Shown here piece after piece: positions 7,734 to 15,357 of a DNA stretch of 16,782 bases. A model generated the notes under the pieces. That model was not told the DNA's origin, searched no databases, and worked only from the letters and a program-made list of their open reading frames with translations. Both the position numbers and the translations under genes were made by a program. Location of the stretch: NCBI GenBank assembly GCA_026692885.1, contig JAPLNJ010000358.1, positions 1 to 16,782 of the forward strand, given 5' to 3'. The DNA is from Planctomycetota bacterium. GTDB lineage: Bacteria > Planctomycetota > Planctomycetia > Pirellulales > Pirellulaceae. Position 1 is the stretch's first letter, and each line of letters begins with the position of its first letter.

Positions 7734-8960
7734 TTATCCACCGACCAGCAGGCGGCTTCTCACCCGGATCCCGTCGCGCACCTTGTCACTGGGATGCAGG
7801 ATCACCTGCGTGTCGGCGTTCAAGCCGTCGAGCACTTGGGCTTGCAGGCTGTTGCGCTGGCCAAGCTTGATCACGCGCAGTTGGGCCCGGCCGTTCTCGG
7901 CCACGAACACCGCCCAATCATCGCCGGAGCGGAACAAGGCACCCGTCGGCACCTGGAACACATCCTCCTGCTCCCAGACGACGATCCGGGCCTCGACTCG
8001 AAACCCGTCGGCCAGCGTCGACGGCTTCTGCCCCCGATCCAAGTCGATGATCACCCACACGCGTTGTTCTTCCACGCCCAGCGCTGAGACCTTGGTGAAG
8101 GCCGAGGGTTCCACGAGCCTCACCCGGCCCAGCAACCGCTGTTGGCCGCCCCATTGCTCCAGCCAAGCTCCGGAGCCGGGTCGGATTTTCACGGCATCGC
8201 TGGACAGCACATCGACTTCCACTTCCAGCTGATCGGGGTCGTCGGGATTGCCCAGTTCCAGCAGTCGCGTGCCGGCCTGGACCACCGTCTCGCTTTCCTG
8301 GAACACGCGCAGGACTTTGCCGGGGTCGGGCGAGTGAATCTCGAAGCTTCTGTTTTCCGGCAGTAGCTCCTGCGCGGGTCGCCTCCGCAGGAGGGCGGCT
8401 TGGGCCATTTCCAGTTCAAACTTGGCGACGTCCTCGGCGAATTTGGCCGCCTTGCAATCCTGCTCGCGGGCTCGGAAGACCATCTCGGCATCGTCCCACT
8501 GATTCTGCGCAACCACGTTCCGCTGGGCCAAATCCTGCACACGCTTCAGCTCTTTTCGGGCGCGTTCCAGTTCGACCCGAGCACGTTCCATGGTGGGACC
8601 GACCCGTTCCAGCAGGGACTCGGCCGCACGGACTTTCGCCTGAGCCTGAGCCACCGCGCGGGGATCTAGAAGTTCCGGTTCGTGCGGCTCGATAGTGGCC
8701 AGCGTCTGGCCCGCGGTGACGTTGTCCCCCGGTTTCAGTCCGATCCGTAATAACCGTCCGGCTAGCGGCGCGGCGACCACGTAGCGTTCCTTGATCCGCG
8801 TCTGGCCGTCTTCGTCGACCGTGACCGTCAGCGGACCACGGGACACGACTCCCAACTCCACGTCCCACGGTTGCGGCCAGAACGCGTACGCGAGCGCCGC
8901 TGCCACCGCCAGCAGGAACAGCAAGGACACGAGTGTGCGGACGAAGGACTTCACGATCAT
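7734..8960 (-). CDS. HlyD-like periplasmic adaptor of an ABC exporter
   Basis: This 408-aa protein has one N-terminal membrane segment (about 10-28, FVRTLVSLLFLLAVAAALAYAF) and a periplasmic remainder. The first lipoyl half is near 60-92 (VVAAPLAGRLLRIGLKPGDNVTAGQ). A long Glu/Arg/Ala-rich coiled coil spans about 100-195. The second lipoyl half is near 208-238 (IHSPDPGKVLRVFQESETVVQAG), then beta-barrel domains to the end. Adaptors of this type bridge a MacB/DevC-like ABC transporter to an outer-membrane channel. Its ATG directly abuts the TAA of the permease gene (no gap), and the permease 3' end supplies a GGGAG Shine-Dalgarno. The two proteins are therefore probably made together. It is the last gene of the four-gene minus-strand unit. 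No outer-membrane channel gene is present. The cargo is unknown. Confidence 0.9.
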   Translation of the reverse strand: MIVKSFVRTLVSLLFLLAVAAALAYAFWPQPWDVELGVVSRGPLTVTVDEDGQTRIKERYVVAAPLAGRLLRIGLKPGDNVTAGQTLATIEPHEPELLDPRAVAQAQAKVRAAESLLERVGPTMERARVELERARKELKRVQDLAQRNVVAQNQWDDAEMVFRAREQDCKAAKFAEDVAKFELEMAQAALLRRRPAQELLPENRSFEIHSPDPGKVLRVFQESETVVQAGTRLLELGNPDDPDQLEVEVDVLSSDAVKIRPGSGAWLEQWGGQQRLLGRVRLVEPSAFTKVSALGVEEQRVWVIIDLDRGQKPSTLADGFRVEARIVVWEQEDVFQVPTGALFRSGDDWAVFVAENGRAQLRVIKLGQRNSLQAQVLDGLNADTQVILHPSDKVRDGIRVRSRLLVGG

Positions 8961-11327
8961 TTACTCCCGGGTCTTCAAGACGGCAATCAGGTCCAAGTGA
9001 TCCAAACGGCGACGCACGAGCAGTCCCGACACAACCGCCGCCGCCACGACGACCAGCGTCGAGAACCCGTACGTGGAGCGCTGGATCACCAGCGGCACGC
9101 GATAGACCTCCGTATCCAGTCCCAACGTGGCCCAGGCCGCAAAAACATAGCCTAGGATCAAGCCCAACGGAATAGCCGCCAGGGTCACGACCGCCAACTC
9201 GCCCAGCAAGATGGCGGAGATTTCCGCACGCGTGAAGCCGATGACCCGCAAGGTGGCCAGATCCCGACTGCGTTCGGACAGCGAAATCCGGGCACTATTG
9301 TACACCACGCCAAAGGCGATGACGGCGGCAAACATGACGTTGAACGTCCGCATCCGGCCCAGGTTCTCGGCAATGGTGTCCTGAAACCCTTGCACCGAGG
9401 CACGTTTGACCGTCACGCCAGCCACGCGCGGCGTGTTCTTCAGCGTGCGGTACAGGTCGTCCAGACGCCGCTCGTCCACCGCCAGGAACGCCCCGGACAG
9501 GGTGTCTCCTTCGCGCAACAAGCGATGCAGGGCCTGGATCTCCATGTACGCATTGGTGCCGCCGTACTCCGTGATCAGGGCGGTCACCGGGACCTCGCGG
9601 ATCGTGCGTTCGCCTTCCAGTACCTCGACCGTAATGCGCTCGCCCAGGCGCACTTCCAACAGCTCCGCCAGCTTGGACGACACCAGCAGGCCCTGATCGG
9701 GAACGGTCACCACCCGTTCGTGCTGGTCCATCAGCCGATACAGATCCGCACCGCGCGGCACCCCCAGGATCGCCACACGCCGCGTGCGATGGCCGAACCG
9801 GAACCGCGTCGAGACCCCACGTAGCGGCTCGCATTTCAGGACGCCGGGCAAGTGCTCCAGTTCGTGCACGACGTGGGCCGTGGTCGGCTCGACAAAACTG
9901 ACGATCAGATCCTGGCGTTGGGAGAGCACGAACTGAAAGTAAATGATGTAGTTAATGGAGTCGATCGTGAAGCTGCCCAGCACCACGATGGCCACGGCCA
10001 GGGCGATGCCCAGGCACGACATGGCCGCTTTCACCGGCTTACGTTCGAGCTCTCGCAGAATCATGCGCCCCGCCTGAGGCAAGAAGTACCCCAGTCCGCT
10101 GCGATCGAGCAGCGTGGCCCGGTAGACGGCTGGAGGTTCCGGCCGCATCGCCTCGGCGGGGGGCAGCTTGACTGCCCGGCGCACCGCGGCCAACGTGCCG
10201 AGCGTGGCGGCCGCCGCACTGCTGATGAAGGCCGCGCACACGACCATCCCATCCAACTGGAAGCCGAATACGGGGAAACGGTAGAAACTCGTGTACATCT
10301 CAGTCAGGCTGCGGCCCATGCGGGCCCCCACCCACGTGCCCAGCAGGGTGCCGATCACGGCCACCCACAGCACCAGCTTGAGGTAATGCAGTCCGATCTC
10401 CCACTTGGTGTAGCCGAAGGCCTTCAGCGTAGCGATCTGTTCGCGTTGCACGCCGATCAAACGCGTGAGCACGACGTTCAACAGGAACGCCGCCACCGAG
10501 AAGAAGATGATCGGCGCGATCAGCCCCATGCTGCGCAGCTGCTTGATCTCGTCCGAGATGTACTGGTGCGAGACGTGCTCCTTGCGGCCACCGGCCCCCC
10601 GAGCGCCGTAGGGCGCCGTCAGGTCGTCCAAACGCTTGATCACCTCCGCTTCGGATGCGCCGCGCAGGAGCGTTAACGACACGTCGTTGAACGCGCCGTC
10701 CATATTAAAGGCGGTGGCCAACTGCTTGTAGCCCATCCAGAAAATGCCGAACCGGCGATTGTCGGGCAGCGCATTGATGCCCCGGATCTGAATGATGTAC
10801 TCCGGCGACAGCACGATGCCCACGATCTTCAGCTGCTGCCGTCGGCCGTTGATCACCGCCGTGACGCTGCCGCCGAGGTCCAGTTGGTTCGCCTCTGCAA
10901 AGGACTCGCTGACCAGTACCTCGTTGCCGCGTTCCGGCTCGATCCAGCGGCCCCGCCGCAGGTGCAAGTCATTGACCGTCGGCTGGCGGCGCTCCGGGAT
11001 AGAAATCAGCCGGCCGATGGCGGGTTCGACCAGTCCCTGCACGTCGAGGCTGACATCGACCGCGATTCGCAGTTGCAATTGGGCCACGCCGGGGATTTCT
11101 GCGATCCGGCGACCGAGCGAAAGCGGTGCCCGTTTGAGCTGCGCGAACACGTGCCCGAAGCGGTAATGTTCGTAGTACGTTTCCTGAGATTGCTTCAGCG
11201 AGCGCAGCGTGCTCAGCGACATCACGAACGTGCCCACACCGGACGCGATGACCAGGCAGATCGCGACCGCCTGGCCCCGAATGCCCCACAGGTCTCGCAA
11301 CACTTTGCGGTCGATCGCTCGCAGCAT
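8961..11327 (-). CDS. ABC exporter permease with two FtsX/MacB domains
   Basis: This 788-aa inner-membrane protein probably couples ATP hydrolysis to extrusion of a substrate through the periplasmic adaptor. I count eight membrane segments: near 18-38, 267-289, 316-338, 360-383, 436-455, 661-680, 704-730 and 752-770. Large periplasmic MacB-type domains lie at about 40-265 and 457-660. The two halves are homologous: the cytoplasmic coupling motif QREQIATLKAFGYTKWEI (294-311) recurs as RSRDLATLRVIGFTRAEI (686-703). Single-FtsX permeases such as MacB or DevC are about half this size and dimerise. Here one chain may supply both halves. A 119-bp gap with palindromes separates it from the ATPase gene upstream. 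There is no strong Shine-Dalgarno before the ATG. Confidence 0.93.
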   Translation of the reverse strand: MLRAIDRKVLRDLWGIRGQAVAICLVIASGVGTFVMSLSTLRSLKQSQETYYEHYRFGHVFAQLKRAPLSLGRRIAEIPGVAQLQLRIAVDVSLDVQGLVEPAIGRLISIPERRQPTVNDLHLRRGRWIEPERGNEVLVSESFAEANQLDLGGSVTAVINGRRQQLKIVGIVLSPEYIIQIRGINALPDNRRFGIFWMGYKQLATAFNMDGAFNDVSLTLLRGASEAEVIKRLDDLTAPYGARGAGGRKEHVSHQYISDEIKQLRSMGLIAPIIFFSVAAFLLNVVLTRLIGVQREQIATLKAFGYTKWEIGLHYLKLVLWVAVIGTLLGTWVGARMGRSLTEMYTSFYRFPVFGFQLDGMVVCAAFISSAAAATLGTLAAVRRAVKLPPAEAMRPEPPAVYRATLLDRSGLGYFLPQAGRMILRELERKPVKAAMSCLGIALAVAIVVLGSFTIDSINYIIYFQFVLSQRQDLIVSFVEPTTAHVVHELEHLPGVLKCEPLRGVSTRFRFGHRTRRVAILGVPRGADLYRLMDQHERVVTVPDQGLLVSSKLAELLEVRLGERITVEVLEGERTIREVPVTALITEYGGTNAYMEIQALHRLLREGDTLSGAFLAVDERRLDDLYRTLKNTPRVAGVTVKRASVQGFQDTIAENLGRMRTFNVMFAAVIAFGVVYNSARISLSERSRDLATLRVIGFTRAEISAILLGELAVVTLAAIPLGLILGYVFAAWATLGLDTEVYRVPLVIQRSTYGFSTLVVVAAAVVSGLLVRRRLDHLDLIAVLKTRE

Positions 11328-11356
11328 GACCCGCTCGTTTCCGTCGCTGACAGCTT

Positions 11357-11425
11357 CCCTCGCCCCGATACTCCGGGGAGAGGGGGCGGGGGTGAGGGGT
11401 TCTCGTTCCCAATCCCAAGAACGAG
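11357..11425. repeat. Two consecutive hairpins between ATPase and permease genes
   Basis: The first stem is CCCTCGCCCCG (11357-11367) with CGGGGAGAGGG (11374-11384), 10 of 11 paired, loop of 6. The second is CTCGTTC (11402-11408) with GAACGAG (11419-11425), loop of 10. They lie inside an operon, in the only sizeable gap (119 bp, 11328-11446). They could stabilise or attenuate the transcript between ATPase and permease; the first stem also looks like a dispersed GC-rich repeat. Confidence 0.6.
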
Positions 11426-11446
11426 GTAGGTGACGGGCGAATCAAC

Positions 11447-12154
11447 TCACCACTCCAATTGACTCGCCAGCAGCTTAGTCTCATTGCTCCGCACATGATG
11501 TACACGGCCGTCGGACAGCGAGATCACGCGATCCGCCATAGCCGCGATGACCGCGTTGTGGGTGATCACCGCGGTGGTCGTGCCCAGCTCGCGGTTCACG
11601 CGTTCGATCGCCTCCAAGACCACGATTCCGGTGTGCACGTCCAAGGCGCCGGTTGGCTCGTCGCACAACAGCACGTCGGGACGTTTGGCGATCGCCCGGG
11701 CGATCGCCACCCGCTGCTGCTCGCCGCCGGAAAGCTGCGCCGGAAAGTGATCCATACGATCCGACAGATTCACCAGCCCCAACGCATCTCGCGGGTCCAT
11801 CGGGTCCCGGGCGATCTCGGTGATCAGCGCCACGTTTTCCCGCGCCGTCAGGCTGGGGATCAGATTATAGAACTGGAACACGAATCCCACGTGCTGACGC
11901 CGATAGCGGGTCAGCGCCGTGTCGTCGTAGGCGGTCAAGTCATGTTCCAGGTACCGCACGGTGCCGCGGGTCGGCACATCCAGTCCGCCGAGGATATTGA
12001 GCAAAGTCGATTTGCCGCTGCCCGACGGCCCCAGCAGCACCACGAACTCGCCCTGATACAGATCCAGATCGATACCGCGCAGCGCATGCACCTGGAACTC
12101 GCCCATTGAGTACACTTTGGTGATCCCGCGGGCCTGAAACACGACTTCGGTCAT
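11447..12154 (-). CDS. ABC exporter ATPase (MacB/LolD/DevA-like)
   Basis: This 235-aa nucleotide-binding subunit would pair with the FtsX-type permease downstream. All catalytic motifs are present: Walker [10 protein letters not shown] (42-50), Q-loop FVFQ (Q94), signature [14 protein letters not shown] (141-154), Walker [13 protein letters not shown] (161-172) and switch His199 (VITHN). The segment [18 protein letters not shown] is typical of the MacB/LolD group. The start is the ATG at 12154, where the family N-terminus begins ([15 protein letters not shown]). An open frame extends upstream to 12814 but only overlaps the previous gene and carries no ABC sequence. The ATG lies 11 bp after the stop of the cyanophycin-synthetase paralogue, so co-transcription is very likely. 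Confidence 0.95.
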   Translation of the reverse strand: MTEVVFQARGITKVYSMGEFQVHALRGIDLDLYQGEFVVLLGPSGSGKSTLLNILGGLDVPTRGTVRYLEHDLTAYDDTALTRYRRQHVGFVFQFYNLIPSLTARENVALITEIARDPMDPRDALGLVNLSDRMDHFPAQLSGGEQQRVAIARAIAKRPDVLLCDEPTGALDVHTGIVVLEAIERVNRELGTTTAVITHNAVIAAMADRVISLSDGRVHHVRSNETKLLASQLEW

Positions 12155-12165
12155 GGTAGGACGAG

Positions 12166-14307
12166 CTACTCCCGATCGAGAACGAATGAATTCAGGCCGC
12201 TTTGAATCGTCGGTGGAGAAATGTGCAGCGCCCACGCCGCCGCCACCGCCGCCAACACGCCGCTCCGGATCGCTGGCCCGCGCAGGTCGGTCGAGGCCAG
12301 GTCGGCCAGTAGATGCTCTTGGTCGCCGTGCGCGGCGATGACGGAAGTCCCGCGGATGAAGACCGCCTTGCCGCCTTGCGCCCGTTGGGCCCGGACGGCT
12401 AGGTGAGTGGGCTGCTCTGCAAACAGCAGGACCTCCCCAGCGCAGGACGTTGGCAGGGCGGAAGCCCAGGCCGATTCGGCAACCACGACCACAACGCCGT
12501 CGCTCTCGAGCGTTCCCAGCAGAGCCTGTCGGGCAGCTGCGAGTTCGTCCGGGCTTGCCGACGACGGGAAATTGGCCGCCGTTTCCGCCGATTCCCCCTC
12601 GGCCATGACGACCACTTGGCAACGGTCGAAGCCCAGTCCGTCGCAGACCACGCCAGTCTCTGGCGTCTCGAACACCGCGGCCTCGATCAGCGGATGCAAC
12701 AGGAGATCGGCCGCACTGCGAGCGTCCGCAGCGTTGTCGCTGCGTAGCAATTGTCCGTTCGCGTAGGTCCCGGCAGCACACGCCAGCCCGGTCCGGACTC
12801 CAGCGACGTGCCACAGGTGGCCGATCAGCCGAGCGATCAGCGTCCGATCGCTGCCGCCACTGACCGCGACCAGCGGAATGCGTCCGGTCGCAGTCGGCGG
12901 AAACAGGGTAGCGACGATCAATTCGCCGACGGCACGCGGCAGGCCCGTGCCCGGTTGCAGATGCATCTGCAGCCCGGGTCCCGCGTTGACTTCGACCACG
13001 GCGCCCCCTTGGAGACGCAACGGCCGAGAGATGTCGTCGGCGACGATATCCACCCCGGCCACATCCAGTCCTACCGTCTTGGCCGCCAACACGGCGGCGG
13101 CAGCATTCTCCGGATGCACTTGGTCGGTGACGTCGTTGGACAAGTTGCCATTGCGTTGGACCAGCACCTGCTCGTCCGCCGGTGGCACCGACTCGGTGAA
13201 ATATCCCTGATGCGCCAGGACGGCCAGGTTGGGCGGATCGAATTCCACGGGACTGAGCGGCAACTCGGCAGCCTCACCTCGCCGCGGGTCGCGATTCAGT
13301 TCGGCCACCAGTTCGGTCACCGTCCGCTGGCCATCCCCCACGACAAAGACGGGATCCCCGCGGGTGGCCGCGACCAACTGATCGCCGACGACCAACAACC
13401 GATGCTCGGCCCCGGAGATGGAACGTTCGACGAGGACACCGTCCCCTTCGACCGCTGCCTGGTCAAAGGCCGAAACGATCTCTTCGGGTCGTGTCAGGCC
13501 GATGAAGACCGCGCGACCATGATTCCCATTGAGCGGCTTGACCACCACCGGGCTGTGCAGTTCTCCCGCGGCTCGGCAAGCATCCTGGGCGTCGGACACG
13601 AGTCGACCTGCGGGGACCGGCACGCCCACGGCACGCAGCAGACGTTTCGTCAGTTCCTTGTCGCACGCAATCGTCTCGGCGATGGCGCCCGTGCGGTCGG
13701 TTTCCGCAGCGCAGATGCGATGCTGGCGGACTCCCTGACCCAACTGGACCAGACTGCCGGTATTCAGCCGACGTACCGGAATCCCCCGGGCGCGGGCCGC
13801 CGAAACAATCGCCTGCGTGCTGGGGCCGAGGCAGACTTGATCCGCCACATCTCGCAACCGTTTCACTTCCTCCGTCAGCGGATACGGCCGGTCGTCAGCC
13901 AGCGCCAGACATAGGTCTCGAGCTACGTCCGTACATGCCCGAGCCAATTCCGCTTCCTCGAACTCGATCAGCACCCGAAAAACACCGTGCTCGGGTGTGG
14001 GAACCGCCTGCGTAAACGACACTCTGGTCCCAGCCAACGTCTGCAAGCTCAGCGTCAACTGCCCGATCAGTTCCGCCAGCAGCGTCTCTTCGCTGCTCGG
14101 CTTGGAGAAATTCAACTGTCCCGCCTGGCCTGTTGGGTCTTTGAGGGCAGACAGGCACTGGGCGACACGCTCTCTGAGGGCGAGGAAGTCCGTTGCCGAC
14201 GAAACGGCCGGCAGCCTGCCTCGCAGGCAGACCTCTAACACGGGAACGCGAGCCCAGATGTTGGGACCCGGCAGGGCACGGACGCAGCGCAACTCCAAAC
14301 CACCCAT
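12166..14307 (-). CDS. Degenerate cyanophycin-synthetase paralogue (CphA2/CphA'-like ATP-grasp ligase)
   Basis: This 713-aa protein has the CphA layout but is shortened. The N domain is about 1-160 (ALPGPNIW, 11-18), the ATP-grasp G domain about 215-470, and a partial Mur-ligase-like domain about 475-713. Retained ATP-grasp residues are K257 (VVVKP), GNHGR (261-265), E294-R295 and E439/N441 ([12 protein letters not shown]). Relative to the neighbouring CphA, it lacks the HxxEH...E motif of the N domain (now E79, G82, Q83, S87). The Mur P-loop GTNGKTT is GGSDRTL (484-490), so the catalytic Lys is Arg. The chain ends where the Mur central domain normally ends, so the C-terminal Mur domain is absent. 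ATP-grasp substrate loops are also altered. It probably ligates a peptide or dipeptide with one active site, as CphA2 enzymes join beta-Asp-Arg; the exact substrate is unknown. The ATG has GAGGGAGA 9 bp upstream. It is the first gene of the exporter unit and is head-to-head with cphA. Confidence 0.88.
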   Translation of the reverse strand: MGGLELRCVRALPGPNIWARVPVLEVCLRGRLPAVSSATDFLALRERVAQCLSALKDPTGQAGQLNFSKPSSEETLLAELIGQLTLSLQTLAGTRVSFTQAVPTPEHGVFRVLIEFEEAELARACTDVARDLCLALADDRPYPLTEEVKRLRDVADQVCLGPSTQAIVSAARARGIPVRRLNTGSLVQLGQGVRQHRICAAETDRTGAIAETIACDKELTKRLLRAVGVPVPAGRLVSDAQDACRAAGELHSPVVVKPLNGNHGRAVFIGLTRPEEIVSAFDQAAVEGDGVLVERSISGAEHRLLVVGDQLVAATRGDPVFVVGDGQRTVTELVAELNRDPRRGEAAELPLSPVEFDPPNLAVLAHQGYFTESVPPADEQVLVQRNGNLSNDVTDQVHPENAAAAVLAAKTVGLDVAGVDIVADDISRPLRLQGGAVVEVNAGPGLQMHLQPGTGLPRAVGELIVATLFPPTATGRIPLVAVSGGSDRTLIARLIGHLWHVAGVRTGLACAAGTYANGQLLRSDNAADARSAADLLLHPLIEAAVFETPETGVVCDGLGFDRCQVVVMAEGESAETAANFPSSASPDELAAARQALLGTLESDGVVVVVAESAWASALPTSCAGEVLLFAEQPTHLAVRAQRAQGGKAVFIRGTSVIAAHGDQEHLLADLASTDLRGPAIRSGVLAAVAAAWALHISPPTIQSGLNSFVLDRE

Positions 14308-14408
14308 TACTTTATGTCTCCCTCGGCCGAGTGACGATGCAACATGAGCTTAGCACAATGGCAGAGCGGAAACAACGGCCCGCCCCACGCACCAGCGGCC
14401 GCAGCCGA

Positions 14409-14467
14409 GTAGGTCAGGCTTTCCAGCCTGACGTAAACCGTGCGTCAGCCTGGAAAGGCTGACCTAC
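14409..14467. repeat. Paired-hairpin (BIME/REP-like) element B
   Basis: Two 25-nt copies in inverted orientation (14409-14433 and 14443-14467) are separated by 9 nt. Each folds alone: GTCAGGC/GCCTGAC around TTTCCA in the left copy, and GTCAGCC/GGCTGAC around TTTCCA (read on the minus strand) in the right copy. The copies differ only by one flipped base pair, G-C against C-G. The unit sequence is unrelated to element A, but the architecture is the same. I associate this GTAGGTCAGSCTTTCCAG-type repeat with planctomycete genomes, from memory. Confidence 0.88.
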
Positions 14468-14804
14468 AACATGCATGCACCGCGCGATCATCCTATCGGT
14501 TAGCGTCACCCTGTTCTTTCGCGGTCCTTGGCTGCGTTTTGACAAAATCATCCGGGAAACAGAATATTTTCGAAAACCGTCAGGAATCGTGTCGCACCCT
14601 GTGGGAAAATGTCAATTCTACTCGCAAGCCCTCCACGGTGGATGCGAGTCCAACGTCTGGACTCTGACCCGCGGTGGGCCGCACGGGAAGCACTTCACTT
14701 GTCGCAGGGGCAAAGCGTGTCCTGAGTTTCGGTAGAACTGCTTGACCCAGCGGCGTTCAAGTCCGCCGCGTGGCGGTCCGATGCTACGATGATCGACAGA
14801 CGCA

Positions 14805-14834
14805 AAAGGAGTTCATCAGATGGACGACCCTTGA
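14805..14834 (+). other. Shine-Dalgarno plus minimal open frame (MDDP-stop)
   Basis: AAAGGAG (14805-14811) lies 8 bp before an ATG (14820) that opens a frame of only four codons, Met-Asp-Asp-Pro, then TGA. It may be a leader mini-ORF, the start of a decayed gene, or chance. No downstream continuation in another frame was recognised. Confidence 0.2.
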
Positions 14835-15296
14835 TAGGAAGTGAACCGACCAGACGAGAAGTAGTGGGGGGGAAAGTTCGTGGCGGACGGTTGCATTGCC
14901 CACCTCGCAAGATTAAAAAAGAACGGTTCAAACTACGAGGGCGCGAGAATCCTGCGAAACTAGGTGACCTGCCTGGACACTCTGTCCACTTTATCTGTTT
15001 AAGCCTCCGGTTGACCGACGCGGCGGTTCTGCCGCACCTGCAACTTGTGCCTAGCCGGTGGGCGGTACGGGAAAAGTGGTTGAGTTTCCGACGGTCGTCC
15101 GCCGTGTACAGTTGCGATCAGTAGCGACCATTCGGAAGGATCGACATTGTGGCCCTGGACGGCAATGGATGTGCATGGGGCACAGGCTGCCTATGCACGC
15201 GAACCACGTTGAACTCACTTTGGATCATTTCTCCCTGAAATCGCGAAGCGGCGCCAACCACGCGATTCCGGCAACGTCGTAGGAGAGGTGTCTCCA

Positions 15297-15347
15297 GCGG
15301 GCGCGACAGGACTCAGACCAGACCACCGCCCGCACCTGTCTTGGAAA
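15297..15347 (+). promoter_or_regulatory. Interleaved leader stems and ribosome-binding region of cphA
   Basis: Stem a: GCGGGCG (15297-15303) with CGCCCGC (15327-15333). Stem b: GACAGG (15305-15310) with CCTGTC (15335-15340). The order a-b-a'-b' means they either exclude each other or form a pseudoknot. The 1-nt gaps between a and b and between a' and b' make mutual exclusion likelier. Stem b ends directly before TTGGAAAG, the probable ribosome-binding site (GGAAAG, 15342-15347), 10 bp before the ATG at 15358. This is a plausible translational switch; no ligand class is recognised. Confidence 0.4.
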
Positions 15348-15357
15348 GCTCACATAT

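Larger units (their letters stand above)
14308..15357. other. Long intergenic region between the two cyanophycin-synthetase genes
   Basis: This 1,050-bp region separates the head-to-head genes. I see no gene: open frames of 86 and 111 codons at 14475-14735 and 14789-15124 show no domain, no periodic codon bias and no family resemblance. It holds the paired-hairpin element B (14409-14467) and a TTGACA at about 14537 without a clear -10. It also has a hairpin GAGTCCA/TGGACTC (14646-14664), a Shine-Dalgarno plus five-codon frame (14805-14834), and a short hairpin TGGACA/TGTCCA (14974-14988) followed by a T-rich stretch. A 9-bp stem (15171-15198), AATCGCG/CGCGATT (15239-15267) and interleaved stems just before cphA complete the list. 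It presumably carries both promoters and a structured cphA leader. Confidence 0.6.

Noticed and set aside
11447..12814. 455-codon open frame extending the ABC ATPase upstream
   Set aside because: Codons beyond 12154 overlap the end of the cyanophycin-synthetase paralogue and give low-complexity Arg/Gly-rich sequence; the ABC family N-terminus begins at the ATG at 12154.
12751..13914. 387-codon open frame on the plus strand
   Set aside because: It lies antisense to the well-supported synthetase paralogue; composition is Arg/Gln/His-rich as in typical GC-rich shadow frames, with no family resemblance.
14537..14566. TTGACA with AATATT/GAATAT as a promoter toward cphA
   Set aside because: The -10 match is only about three of six at standard spacing, and it lies 800 bp from cphA with no gene between.
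14475..14735. 86-codon open frame in the long intergenic region
   Set aside because: No Shine-Dalgarno site, no domain and a Cys/Arg-rich tail without a recognised motif; a decayed gene cannot be excluded.
14929..14946. GGTTCAAACT resembling a tRNA T-loop
   Set aside because: The flanking five bases do not pair as a T-stem and no acceptor, D or anticodon arm is found.
14789..15124. 111-codon open frame in the long intergenic region
   Set aside because: Basic, irregular composition with no known family and no ribosome-binding site at its own ATG; the nearby AAAGGAG serves a different, four-codon frame.
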